A stretch of DNA of 64,000 nucleotides, from the NCBI GenBank assembly GCA_017458145.1, contig JAFTGA010000019.1:1-64000 (forward strand). Reading direction: 5' to 3'. This DNA comes from Bacteroidales bacterium (GTDB lineage: Bacteria > Bacteroidota > Bacteroidia > Bacteroidales > UBA932). The notes beneath the pieces are model-generated. The model was not told where the DNA came from, did no database searches, and was given only the letters and a program-made list of their open reading frames with translations. Position numbers and translations under genes: made by a program. This document shows, one piece after another, positions 26,327 through 34,706 of this stretch. Position 1 is the first letter of the stretch. The number at the start of each line of letters is the position of its first letter.

Positions 26327-28182
26327 TGGAGAGCCGGTATGATATCATCGTCGTCGGGGGAGGGCACGCCGGTTGTGAGGCGGCGATGGCCGCTTCCACG
26401 CTCGGTTCCTCCGTCCTGCTCGTTACGATGGATATGGTCGGTTTTGCGAAGATGTCCTGTAATCCGGCGATGGGCGGCATTGCCAAAGGACAGATCGTCC
26501 GTGAAATCGATGCACTTGGAGGTTGGTCCGGAATCGTTACTGATCGCTCGACGCTTCAGTTTCGGATGCTCAACCGCTCCAAGGGACCGGCGATGTGGAG
26601 TCCCCGGGCGCAGTGCGATAAAATCCAGTTTTCCCTGCACTGGCGAAAAATTCTCGAAAGTAATTATAAATTAGATATTTACGCGGATTTTGCGACTTCT
26701 TTTCTTTTTGAGAATTCAAAAATCTGCGGGATCCGTACAAATACCGGGGCGATTTTTAAGTCTCGCGCGGTTATTTTGACTGCCGGCACCTTCCTTTCGG
26801 GCAAACTTTTCATTGGCCGCACCCAAATGGAGGGGGGACGGATCGGAGAGCCGTCGTCTTATGGACTGACGGAGCAACTTCGTGAAATGGGCATCCGGTC
26901 GGACCGGATGAAAACCGGAACTCCGCCGCGCATTGATATTTCTTCTGTGGACCTGTCCCGGCTTCCGGTTCAACTTGGAGATTCCGAGCCTGCCCGTTTC
27001 TCTTTCCTTCCTGAACCCTCTGCCATTCAGGGCAGGGAACAGATGCCCTGTTACATCCTTCACACCAACGAGCAAGTTCATGAAATTCTCCGTTCCGGAT
27101 TCGGGGACTCTCCACTGTTTACGGGCATGATTCACGGCCGCGGGCCGAGATACTGCCCGAGCATCGAAGATAAACTCCGTGTCTTCCCAGATAACAACGC
27201 TCACCAGTTGTTTCTTGAACCGGAAGGTCTCCGGACGAATGAATACTATCTTCAGGGTTTCTCTTCTTCACTCCCGCTTCAGGTGCAGTTGGATGCTTTG
27301 CACGCTATCAAGGGTCTCGAGCAGGTCAAGATATTCCGACCCGCTTATGCCGTTGAATATGATTTCTTTGACCCGACGCAATTGCATTCCACGCTGGAGT
27401 CGAGAATGGTCGAAAACCTCTTTCTGGCCGGACAAGTCAATGGGACGACCGGATATGAGGAGGCTGCCGCTCAGGGTTTGTTGGCCGGAATCAATGCGCA
27501 TTTAAAACTCTCCGAAAAGGATCCTTTCATCCTTCGTCGTGATCAGTCCTATATCGGTGTTCTGATTGACGACCTCGTGACCAAAGGTGTGGACGAACCC
27601 TATCGGATGTTTACTTCCCGGGCAGAATATCGGATCCTGCTTCGTCAGGACAATGCCGACCAACGTCTTACTCCGTTGGCGCATGAACTTGGACTTGCAG
27701 ATGAACGACGCTATTCTCTTATGCAGGAAAAGTATCGTAGGATAGGGGATTTACAGTCGTATTGCGTGGAGAAGAACCTTACTCCAAAACAGGTCAATCC
27801 GTATCTCCAGTCCGTTCATTCCAGTCTGATCACTGAATCCAGAAGAATTGCAGATCTTGCTACACGTCCTGAGGTTTCTCTTGAGGAACTGTTGCAGATT
27901 GTTCCACGTGGAACTTATCAACAGGACGAAATTGAAAGTGTTGAAATCTCTATCCGCTACCGTGGTTATATTGAGCGTGAGTTGGCGATGGCTTCGAAAC
28001 TGCGGCGTCTGGAAGATCTTCGGATTCCTGAGAGTTTTGATTTCGGGAAAGTCTCTGGTCTTACGATTGAGTGTCGGCAAAAGTTGGCAAAATATCATCC
28101 GCTGACGATTGCCCAGGCTTCGAGGATTCCTGGAGTATCGCCAGCGGATATTTCTGTATTGCTTGTTTATTTCGGACGCTGA
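26326..28182 (+). CDS. mnmG: tRNA uridine-5-carboxymethylaminomethyl modification enzyme MnmG (GidA)
   Basis: MnmG, with MnmE, installs the carboxymethylaminomethyl group on wobble U34 of several tRNAs using FAD. The 618-aa protein has the Rossmann motif [12 protein letters not shown] (about residues 10-21) and the GidA signatures [17 protein letters not shown] and [17 protein letters not shown], followed by [13 protein letters not shown]. The helical C-terminal domain ends with the family-like [16 protein letters not shown]. The ATG at 26326 overlaps the ybeY stop; a GTG three bases upstream is less likely. Codon use is richer in T-ending codons than most neighbours. Confidence 0.97.
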   Translation: MESRYDIIVVGGGHAGCEAAMAASTLGSSVLLVTMDMVGFAKMSCNPAMGGIAKGQIVREIDALGGWSGIVTDRSTLQFRMLNRSKGPAMWSPRAQCDKIQFSLHWRKILESNYKLDIYADFATSFLFENSKICGIRTNTGAIFKSRAVILTAGTFLSGKLFIGRTQMEGGRIGEPSSYGLTEQLREMGIRSDRMKTGTPPRIDISSVDLSRLPVQLGDSEPARFSFLPEPSAIQGREQMPCYILHTNEQVHEILRSGFGDSPLFTGMIHGRGPRYCPSIEDKLRVFPDNNAHQLFLEPEGLRTNEYYLQGFSSSLPLQVQLDALHAIKGLEQVKIFRPAYAVEYDFFDPTQLHSTLESRMVENLFLAGQVNGTTGYEEAAAQGLLAGINAHLKLSEKDPFILRRDQSYIGVLIDDLVTKGVDEPYRMFTSRAEYRILLRQDNADQRLTPLAHELGLADERRYSLMQEKYRRIGDLQSYCVEKNLTPKQVNPYLQSVHSSLITESRRIADLATRPEVSLEELLQIVPRGTYQQDEIESVEISIRYRGYIERELAMASKLRRLEDLRIPESFDFGKVSGLTIECRQKLAKYHPLTIAQASRIPGVSPADISVLLVYFGR

Positions 28183-28184
28183 AT

Positions 28185-28778
28185 TTACAGCCTTTTAAGT
28201 GCTGATTTTATAATCTCTTCAACATTTGCGCCGGGATTATCCTTGAGAACGGCCTGTACGGCTTTGCTGATGTTGGGTTTGGAGAATCCGAGCATCTGGA
28301 GCGCCGTAGATGCTTCCTCTGCAACTGCACCGGCGTCTGCACGGAACAGGACATCGGAGTTGACCGTATCTCCCTTGATGATCTTGTCTTTGAGTTCCAG
28401 GACCATTCGCTGTGCGGTTTTCAATCCGATGCCTTTGATTCCCTTCAGTCGGTTGACGTCTTCGCCGAGGATGGCGTTGCGCAATTCTTCTGCGGAGAGC
28501 GAGGAAAGTACCATCCGTGCGGATGCGGCACCCATTCCCGATACACCGGTAATCTGGCGAAACAGTTCCCGTTCGTCCGGCGTTGCAAAGCCGTAATCCA
28601 CTTCCGAACCGTCCCTGGGATTGACCTGGCGCTGGATATAAACCCTCGCTTCCTGTTTTCCTTGGAGGGCGTCATACGTCTGCAGGGATATTTCCATGGC
28701 ATATCCGATCCCTTGATTGTCGATCACTGCCATTGTCGGCGTCAGTGTCGCAAGCTTTCCTGAAATGTATTCTATCAT
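28185..28778 (-). CDS. ruvA: Holliday junction DNA-binding protein RuvA
   Basis: RuvA binds four-way junctions and targets the RuvB motor. The 197-aa protein begins MIEYISGKLATLTPTMAVID (OB-fold). It contains two helix-hairpin-helix motifs, ITGVSGMGAASARMVLS (about 76-92) and IKGIGLKTAQRMVLELKD (about 113-130). Domain III, which contacts RuvB, comes at the end (MLGFSKPNISKAVQ). Length is normal. It converges with mnmG with a 2-base gap, and diverges from sufS across only 33 bases. Confidence 0.96.
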   Translation of the reverse strand: MIEYISGKLATLTPTMAVIDNQGIGYAMEISLQTYDALQGKQEARVYIQRQVNPRDGSEVDYGFATPDERELFRQITGVSGMGAASARMVLSSLSAEELRNAILGEDVNRLKGIKGIGLKTAQRMVLELKDKIIKGDTVNSDVLFRADAGAVAEEASTALQMLGFSKPNISKAVQAVLKDNPGANVEEIIKSALKRL

Positions 28779-28782
28779 ATCA

Positions 28783-28790
28783 CAAAAATA
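28783..28790 (-). promoter_or_regulatory. Candidate -7 promoter box of ruvA (very short leader)
   Basis: On the minus strand this reads TATTTTTG (TAnnTTTG), only 4 bases before the ruvA ATG. If used, the transcript would be essentially leaderless. Confidence 0.4.
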
Positions 28791-28794
28791 ATGT

Positions 28795-28802
28795 TAAATT
28801 TG
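28795..28802 (+). promoter_or_regulatory. Candidate -7 promoter box of sufS (very short leader)
   Basis: TAAATTTG lies 9 bases before the sufS ATG at 28812. It favours that start over the in-frame ATG at 28791, which would precede the box. Confidence 0.45.
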
Positions 28803-28811
28803 CATTTCCCT

Positions 28812-30041
28812 ATGGTAGAGGTAGAAAAAATACGAAAAGAATTTCCCGAACTCGGTGAAACGGTCTATGGCAAGCCGCTGGTCTATCTTGACAATGCTGC
28901 GACTTCGCAGCGTCCGTTGTCCGTGATTCGGAAATGGACGGAATTATCCACGAAATACAATGCGAACCTGCATCGCGCGGTCCATCATATTGCAGATATT
29001 GCTACAACGGAATATGAACAGACACGGGATGCTGTGCGTGCCTATTTGAATGCAGATTCACGCGAAGAAATTATCTTCACCTCCGGTGCCACGGCCGCCC
29101 TCAATCTGGTTGCGTACAGTTTTGGAGAGGCTTTTTTGAATCCTGGAGACGACATTATCGTCTCGGAAGCCGAGCATCACTCCAATATCGTGCCCTGGCA
29201 ACTGTTGTGTGACCGCAAAGGTGCCCGGTTGAAAGTCCTTCCTGTTGACGATTCCGGGCATTTGCGCCTTGATCTGCTGCCGGACCTGCTGACGCCCCGC
29301 ACCAAACTGCTGAGCGTCGCTCATATATCCAATGTCCTTGGACTGATCAATCCTATAAAAGAGATAGTAAATATTTGTCATTCAAATAATTGTGCTGTTT
29401 TAGCCGATGGTGCGCAGGGGATTGTCCACGAGCGGGTCGACGTGCAGGATCTGGGCTGCGATTTCTATGTTTTTTCCGGCCATAAGGTCTATGCTGCACC
29501 GGGTACGGGCGTCCTGTACGGCCGCAGGGAATGGCTGGAACAGATGCCGCCCTTCCTTTCAGGGGGCGAGATGATCGGGACAGTCCGTTGGAGCGGCACG
29601 ACGTTTGCTCCGCTTCCGCAGAAATTCGAAGCCGGTACGCAGAATATGGCCGGTATCCCGACACTCCGGGCGGCGCTTCAGATGGCTGACGAAATGAGAA
29701 ATACGCGGACGGAAGCCGCGTTGAACGAGGTTAAAGAGTTTATATTAAACGCCTTGCTGTCAAATCCTAAAATCCACCTTTTTGGCAATCCTGTCTCTTC
29801 AGAGGAGAAAATTCCTTTGTTTTCGTTCTCCGTGGAACATTGCCATCACGAGGACCTGGCCTTGATTTTGGACAAGATGGGCATCGCCGTGCGTTCCGGG
29901 CAGATGTGTGCCGAGCCATTGATGGATCGGTTTGGGGTTACGGGAATGGTCCGGGCTTCCTTTGCTCCGTACAACACGCTTGAAGAGGCGAAATATTTTA
30001 TTAAATCGCTCGACCGGGCGATCAATATGCTGGAAGGATGA
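28812..30041 (+). CDS. sufS: Cysteine desulfurase SufS
   Basis: SufS is a PLP enzyme that removes sulfur from cysteine for Fe-S cluster assembly. The 409-aa protein starts MVEVEKIRKEFPELGETVYG, aligned with the usual SufS N-terminus. It contains YLDNAATSQRP, the EAEHHSNIVPWQ segment, and the PLP lysine in VFSGHKVYAAPGTGVLYG. The active-site cysteine loop is AVRSGQMCAEPLM near residue 365. The in-frame ATG at 28791 is less likely because of the -7 box. Its stop overlaps the sufE start (ATGA), giving a sufS-sufE-sufT unit; sufBCD are not in the window. Confidence 0.94.
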   Translation: MVEVEKIRKEFPELGETVYGKPLVYLDNAATSQRPLSVIRKWTELSTKYNANLHRAVHHIADIATTEYEQTRDAVRAYLNADSREEIIFTSGATAALNLVAYSFGEAFLNPGDDIIVSEAEHHSNIVPWQLLCDRKGARLKVLPVDDSGHLRLDLLPDLLTPRTKLLSVAHISNVLGLINPIKEIVNICHSNNCAVLADGAQGIVHERVDVQDLGCDFYVFSGHKVYAAPGTGVLYGRREWLEQMPPFLSGGEMIGTVRWSGTTFAPLPQKFEAGTQNMAGIPTLRAALQMADEMRNTRTEAALNEVKEFILNALLSNPKIHLFGNPVSSEEKIPLFSFSVEHCHHEDLALILDKMGIAVRSGQMCAEPLMDRFGVTGMVRASFAPYNTLEEAKYFIKSLDRAINMLEG

Positions 30042-30451
30042 AAACACTGCAGGAAGTCCAGAACGACATTGTCGAGGAATTCTCGATGTATGACGAATGG
30101 CTGGACAAGTATGAATATCTGATCGATCTGGGGAAGAATCTTGAACCTTTCCCGGACGAACTGAAGACGGATGACCGGCTGATCAAGGGTTGTCAGTCCC
30201 GGGTCTGGCTGGATACGCGGGCGGAAGGAGAGAATCTTTTCTTCCGGGCAGACAGTGATGCCATCATTACCAAGGGGATCATTTCCCTGCTGGTCGGCGT
30301 CTATTCCGGGCGGACAGCGCGGGAAATCGCTGACGACGACTTTTCCTTCGTGGAGCGTCTGGGACTGCGTGAAAACCTGTCTCCGACGCGCTCCAACGGC
30401 CTTGCGTCGATGATTGCCACCATTCGGGAAACGGCAAAAAAGCATTGTTGA
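30038..30451 (+). CDS. sufE: Cysteine desulfuration protein SufE
   Basis: SufE accepts the persulfide sulfur from SufS. The 137-aa protein has the SufE signature region YEYLIDLGKNLEPFP, then DDRLIKGCQSRVWL, where the Cys in KGCQS (about residue 51) is the expected sulfur acceptor. Length is typical. It overlaps sufS by 4 bases and is followed one base later by the sufT gene. Confidence 0.95.
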   Translation: MKTLQEVQNDIVEEFSMYDEWLDKYEYLIDLGKNLEPFPDELKTDDRLIKGCQSRVWLDTRAEGENLFFRADSDAIITKGIISLLVGVYSGRTAREIADDDFSFVERLGLRENLSPTRSNGLASMIATIRETAKKHC

Positions 30452-30452
30452 A

Positions 30453-30809
30453 ATGGAAAAAACTGAAGTTTTAACGCCCCAGGATGTCAAGGAACTGGCT
30501 CCGCTTTATGAGAATGTGGTGCTGGCCCTCCAGCAGGTATACGACCCGGAAATCCCTGTCAATATCTATGATTTGGGGCTGATCTACGAACTGAATATTG
30601 ATAAGGAGCACAAGGTTTTCATCAAGATGACCTTTACGGCTCCGAACTGCCCGATGGCCGATGAGGTGCTGGCTGAAGTGCAGCACAGCGTGGAGAATAC
30701 CCCGGGCATCACCGGCTGCGAAATCGAGCTGGTCTGGGATCCCGTCTGGGACCAGAGCATGCTGTCCGACGAAGCGCGTATCGCCCTGGGCTGGGATCCG
30801 GAACTGTAA
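30453..30809 (+). CDS. sufT: SufT / MIP18-family (DUF59) Fe-S assembly protein
   Basis: A 118-aa DUF59-domain protein, a family acting in Fe-S cluster assembly or delivery. It contains ALQQVYDPEIPVNIYDLGLIY near residues 28-48 and FTAPNCPMADEV with the conserved Cys, followed by a VWDPVWDQSMLSDEAR C-terminal motif. The frame is open upstream into sufE, but the ATG at 30453 immediately after the sufE stop is the natural start. The gene neighbourhood supports the Suf role. Confidence 0.9.
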   Translation: MEKTEVLTPQDVKELAPLYENVVLALQQVYDPEIPVNIYDLGLIYELNIDKEHKVFIKMTFTAPNCPMADEVLAEVQHSVENTPGITGCEIELVWDPVWDQSMLSDEARIALGWDPEL

Positions 30810-30813
30810 AGCG

Positions 30814-31248
30814 ATGAAGCCTGTCCCCGTATATTTCTCGCTGGGCACGAACCTGGGCGACCGGCAGGCGAACATCGAGGAGGCGCTCCGCCGTCTGGAT
30901 CTTGCCATCGGGCGCCCGTACGAGGCTCTTTCTTCGATCCTTGAAACCCCTGCATGGGGCTTTGACGGTCCGCCGTTCCTGAATTGCGTGGTGCGCTACC
31001 GCACGGCCCGCCGGCCGCATACGCTGCTGCGCATCTGCAAGCGGATTGAGCGAGCGATGGGCCGCCGCGAAGTCCTGGAATATGACGCAGAGGGCCGCCG
31101 GATTTACCACGACCGCCCGATTGACATCGACATCCTGCTCTACGGCGACCTGACCGTGGACATGCCGGATCTGAAGATTCCTCATCCGCTGATGCGCTCC
31201 CGGGCGTTCATTATGCAGCCGCTGGAGGAGATTTTTGCGCAGAAATGA
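30814..31248 (+). CDS. folK: 2-amino-4-hydroxy-6-hydroxymethyldihydropteridine pyrophosphokinase
   Basis: FolK (HPPK) transfers pyrophosphate from ATP to the pterin in folate biosynthesis. The 144-aa protein starts MKPVPVYFSLGTNLGDRQANI. It has the substrate-binding CVVRYRTARRPHTLL and the magnesium-binding signature HDRPIDIDILLYG near residues 106-118, corresponding to the usual RTLDLDILLYG. Length is slightly short but complete. It starts 4 bases after sufT and is likely in the same transcript. No other folate gene is adjacent. Confidence 0.92.
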   Translation: MKPVPVYFSLGTNLGDRQANIEEALRRLDLAIGRPYEALSSILETPAWGFDGPPFLNCVVRYRTARRPHTLLRICKRIERAMGRREVLEYDAEGRRIYHDRPIDIDILLYGDLTVDMPDLKIPHPLMRSRAFIMQPLEEIFAQK

Positions 31249-31249
31249 T

Positions 31250-31257
31250 TACCTTTG
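31250..31257 (+). promoter_or_regulatory. Candidate -7 promoter box of glyS
   Basis: TACCTTTG matches TAnnTTTG, directly after the folK stop and 31 bases before the glyS ATG. A TTTG at 31234-31237 is only 12 bases upstream, shorter than the usual -33 spacing. Confidence 0.4.
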
Positions 31258-31288
31258 TCCGCCTGATAATATAGTTAGTAATAAAGAT

Positions 31289-32827
31289 ATGACACAAGAA
31301 GAACTGTTCAAGGTACTCGTGGCACACTGCAAGGAGTACGGTTTCATTTTCCCGTCCAGCGAAATCTATGACGGCCTGGCCGCTGTGTACGACTATGGCC
31401 AGATGGGCGTCGAACTCAAGAACAACATCAAGCAGTACTGGTGGAACGCGATGACGCGCTTGAACGAGAATATCGTCGGCATCGATTCCTGTATCTTCAT
31501 GCATCCGCGCATCTGGGAGGCTTCCGGCCACGTGGGCGCTTTCAATGATCCGCTCATCGACAACAAGGACTCCAAGAAGCGTTACCGTGCCGACGTGCTG
31601 ATCGAGGATTATCTTGGCAAGATCGAGGAGAAGATCACCAAGGAAGTCCAGAAGGGCCGCAAGAAGTTCGGCGAGAGCTTCGACGAAGCGCAGTTCCGCG
31701 CCACGAACCCCAACGTGCTCCGCGAACAGGCCAAGTATGACGAAGTCCACAACCGTTATGTGGCCGCCGAGAAAGCTTCCGACTTCGCGGAATACCGCAA
31801 GATTATCATCGACTGCGGCATTGTGTGCCCGATCAGCGGGACCTGCAACTGGACGGATGTCCGCCAGTTCAACCTGATGTTCAGCACCTCGATGGGCAGC
31901 ACCGCAGACGGCGCCAACACGATTTATCTGCGTCCGGAGACGGCCCAGGGCATCTTCGTGAACTACTTGAACGTGCAGAAGACCGGCCGGATGAAGATTC
32001 CTTTCGGCATCGCCCAGATCGGAAAGGCTTTCCGCAACGAGATCGTCGCCCGCCAGTTCATCTTCCGCATGCGTGAGTTCGAGCAGATGGAAATGCAGTT
32101 CTTCATCAAGCCGGGCACGGAACTCGACTGGTTCGCCAAGTGGAAGGAGAACCGCATGAAATGGCATGTCAACATCGGCATGGGCGCCGAGAACTACCGC
32201 TTCCACGACCACGAGAAGCTGGCGCACTACGCCAATGCCGCCACAGATATCGAATTCAACTTCCCCTTCGGTTTCAAGGAACTGGAAGGCATCCACAGCC
32301 GCACCAACTTCGACCTTGGCAACCACCAGAAGTTCTCCGGCAAGAAAATCGAATATTTCGACCCCGAGGAGAATGCCTCTTATACGCCGTATGTCGTGGA
32401 GACTTCCATCGGCGTGGACCGGATGGTCCTCGCGGTGCTGTCCCACTCCCTGCACGAGGAGCAGCTGGAGAACGGCGAGACCCGCGTCGTGCTGAGCATC
32501 CCTGCTCCGCTCGCGCCGGTCAAGGCCGCGGTCCTGCCGCTTGTCAAGAAGGACGGCCTGCCCGAACTCGCCCAGGAGGTGATGAACGAACTCAAATTCG
32601 ACTTTAACTGCCAGTATGAGGAGAAGGACAGCATCGGCAAGCGCTATCGCCGCCAGGATGCCATCGGCACCCCGTTCTGCATCACGGTGGACCACGAATC
32701 GCTGAGCGACCGCTGCGTCACCGTGCGCGACCGCGACACGATGGAGCAGACCCGTGTCCCGATCGCAGAGCTCCGCGCCCTGATTGACAAGAGGGTCAAC
32801 CTGAACAACCTCCTGCGCAACCTCTGA
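31289..32827 (+). CDS. glyS: Glycyl-tRNA synthetase (class II, homodimeric type)
   Basis: This enzyme charges tRNA-Gly with glycine. The 512-aa protein is the eukaryote-like single-chain (GRS1) form common in Bacteroidota. It starts MTQEELFKVLVAHCKEYGFI and contains the class II motif 1 region, IYLRPETAQGIFVNYLNV, motif 2 around FRNEIVARQFIFRMREFEQMEMQ (split), and motif 3 SIGVDRMVLAVLS. The anticodon-binding domain is C-terminal. The upstream in-frame ATG at 31235 lies inside folK and before the promoter box, so 31289 is chosen. Its stop overlaps the next gene's start by one base. Confidence 0.96.
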   Translation: MTQEELFKVLVAHCKEYGFIFPSSEIYDGLAAVYDYGQMGVELKNNIKQYWWNAMTRLNENIVGIDSCIFMHPRIWEASGHVGAFNDPLIDNKDSKKRYRADVLIEDYLGKIEEKITKEVQKGRKKFGESFDEAQFRATNPNVLREQAKYDEVHNRYVAAEKASDFAEYRKIIIDCGIVCPISGTCNWTDVRQFNLMFSTSMGSTADGANTIYLRPETAQGIFVNYLNVQKTGRMKIPFGIAQIGKAFRNEIVARQFIFRMREFEQMEMQFFIKPGTELDWFAKWKENRMKWHVNIGMGAENYRFHDHEKLAHYANAATDIEFNFPFGFKELEGIHSRTNFDLGNHQKFSGKKIEYFDPEENASYTPYVVETSIGVDRMVLAVLSHSLHEEQLENGETRVVLSIPAPLAPVKAAVLPLVKKDGLPELAQEVMNELKFDFNCQYEEKDSIGKRYRRQDAIGTPFCITVDHESLSDRCVTVRDRDTMEQTRVPIAELRALIDKRVNLNNLLRNL

Positions 32828-33834
32828 TGGCGCAGACATTCACCGATCTGGGCCGCATCGAGGCCATCCAGCAGCTCTTCGAGGGGACGGGTTATGCCCC
32901 CTTCGGGGAGCCGCTGTGGTTTGAAGCGAATCCCCAGGACTGCGTCACAACGGCGTCGGCGCTGCTGTTGGAGGGGATTGACTTCGACCTTGTCTACTTC
33001 CCGCTCCGCCATCTGGGCCGAAAGTCCGTGCTGCGTGCGGTGGGCGAGCTGTATGCCGTGATGGCAGGGCCAGAGACGCTTTCCGTCCAGCTCGGCATCT
33101 CCGCCAAACTTGATTTCCCGCAGGTGCAGGAACTCTGGTGGGGGATTGCTGCAACGGCGCAGGAGCACGGTTTCCGGCATCTCTGCCTGGATCTGCAGCC
33201 CTCCCGCAACGGGCTGACGATCGCCCTTTCTGCGACGGGCCGCCACAATGCCGCCGTTTCCGTGTCCCGTCCGAAGGCGCAGTCCAAGGACCTGATTTGC
33301 GTGTCCGGTGCACTTGGCGCCGCTTTTCTCGGCCTGCAGGTGCTGGAGCGCGAACGCGTCCGATTCGACCAGGGCGCCCGGGACCACAAGGAGCTTGAAC
33401 AGTATAAAATGCTCGTCGGTGCCTATCTGCGGCCGGAAATCGACGCGCAGACGGCCCGCCAGCTCATCCAGTCCGGCGTTACGCCTTCTCACGGTTATTT
33501 CGTCACGCGCGGCCTGGCCGACGCCCTGCTGCGCCTGACGCGCGACAGCGGCCTCGGTGCCAAGGTCTATGCCGACAAAATTCCCTTCGAAGGAGGCAGC
33601 TTCGCCCTCGGCAAGGAACTGAACCTGGATCCCGTGTCCGCCGCGATGAACGGCGGCGAGGACTACAAACTCCTCTACACCGTACCGATCGCGCAATATG
33701 AGCGATTCCGTACGGATTTCCAGACCTTCGACATCATCGGACATCTGGCACAGCCCGATGCCGGCACGGTGCTGGTGTCTCCGGACGGCCTGGAACACCG
33801 GGTGTCCGCCCAGGGTTGGACCCCGGCGGAGTGA
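32827..33834 (+). CDS. ThiL-like (thiamine-monophosphate kinase/AIR synthase fold) protein, probable pseudoenzyme
   Basis: The 335-aa protein is collinear with Bacteroidota ThiL, which phosphorylates thiamine monophosphate. Examples are DFDLVYFPLRHLGRKS (about 52-67), DLICVSGALGAAFLGLQ (about 155-171) and the C-terminal NGGEDYKLLYTVPI (275-288). However, the metal- and ATP-binding motifs are degraded. The GDDAA site is replaced by a segment without Asp pairs (about 27-35), TD by TA (42-43), NxSD by AVGE (71-74), and VSDG by VTRG (226-229). Only D122 may correspond to the GGD aspartate. I infer loss or change of activity. No other thi gene is adjacent; glyS overlaps it by one base and a terminator follows. 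Confidence 0.75.
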   Translation: MAQTFTDLGRIEAIQQLFEGTGYAPFGEPLWFEANPQDCVTTASALLLEGIDFDLVYFPLRHLGRKSVLRAVGELYAVMAGPETLSVQLGISAKLDFPQVQELWWGIAATAQEHGFRHLCLDLQPSRNGLTIALSATGRHNAAVSVSRPKAQSKDLICVSGALGAAFLGLQVLERERVRFDQGARDHKELEQYKMLVGAYLRPEIDAQTARQLIQSGVTPSHGYFVTRGLADALLRLTRDSGLGAKVYADKIPFEGGSFALGKELNLDPVSAAMNGGEDYKLLYTVPIAQYERFRTDFQTFDIIGHLAQPDAGTVLVSPDGLEHRVSAQGWTPAE

Positions 33835-33856
33835 CGATTCTGACTAGAGATAAACA

Positions 33857-33895
33857 AAAAACGGCTTTCTCATTGGTTAGAAAGCCGTTTTGTTT
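33857..33895 (+). terminator. Rho-independent terminator after the ThiL-like gene
   Basis: The arms AAAACGGCTTTCT and AGAAAGCCGTTTT (about 33858-33870 and 33879-33891) pair perfectly around an 8-base loop, followed by a T-rich run. It ends the glyS/ThiL-like transcript and separates it from the two-component genes. Confidence 0.88.
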
Positions 33896-33974
33896 TATGT
33901 GTTTTCTGATTTAAAAACAAATTTTTCCGAATTAAAAATAAATCAAAGGGGAAATTCCGACGCTTTCTCACAGA

Positions 33975-34706
33975 TTACCCCAGGCTCGTTCGGGCGAGGT
34001 AATCCTTGAATTCCTGCTTGTAAAGGTCCCCGACGGGAACCGTCGTGCCGTCGTCGAGCGTGATGCCGTCACGGCCGGCTTCGCGGATGCGGGAGAGGTT
34101 GATGATATAGGAGCGGTGGACACGCATAAAGCGGTCGGCGGGAAGCCGCTCCTGCACCGCCTTGAGACGCGTGAGCACGAGCAGGGGCACCGTTGCGCCC
34201 TCATACCAGACTTTCACATATTCGCTCATCCCTTCGACATAGCGGATGTCCGCCACGCGCACGCGCACGGTCCGGTAGTCCGCCTTGAAAAAGATGGCGT
34301 CATCCTGCAGGGCCACGGCCGGCGTCTCAGCAGCGGCCGGGTTCACTTCCAGGCGCTGGCGAAGCCGCTCGGCCGAGGCCATGAAATCCGCCAGAGAGAA
34401 GGGCTTGAGCAGGTAGTCCACGGCATTGACGCGGAAGCCCTGCACGGCGTAGTCGGAGTAGGCCGTGGTGAAGACGACCAGCGGGGGATCTTGCAGCGTG
34501 CGCACGAATTCCAGCCCCGAAATGTCCGGCATGTTGATATCCAGAAACATCGCGTCCGCCGGCTTCTCCTCCAGTACGCGCCGGGCCTCCAGCGCACTGC
34601 GACACGCCGCCGTTAGTTCCAGAAATGGAACCTTGGCGATATACATTTCCAGCTGCCTGAGCGCCAGGGGCTCGTCATCGACGGCGATTACGCGGATCTT
34701 GTTCAT
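33975..34706 (-). CDS. LytTR-family response regulator
   Basis: A 243-aa LytR/AlgR-type regulator. The receiver domain (1-120) has the acidic pocket VDDEP (10-14), the phospho-acceptor Asp in MFLDINMPDISG (about residue 55), and K in YLLKPFS (about 102). The LytTR DNA-binding domain occupies about 135-240 (ADIRYVEGMSEYVKVW, RFMRVHRSYIINLSRI). LytTR domains bind short direct repeats. A matching pair lies before each Cthe_2159 gene next door. Its start overlaps the kinase stop (ATGA), so the two are one transcript. The neighbouring repeats suggest it controls the divergent cluster. Confidence 0.93.
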   Translation of the reverse strand: MNKIRVIAVDDEPLALRQLEMYIAKVPFLELTAACRSALEARRVLEEKPADAMFLDINMPDISGLEFVRTLQDPPLVVFTTAYSDYAVQGFRVNAVDYLLKPFSLADFMASAERLRQRLEVNPAAAETPAVALQDDAIFFKADYRTVRVRVADIRYVEGMSEYVKVWYEGATVPLLVLTRLKAVQERLPADRFMRVHRSYIINLSRIREAGRDGITLDDGTTVPVGDLYKQEFKDYLARTSLG

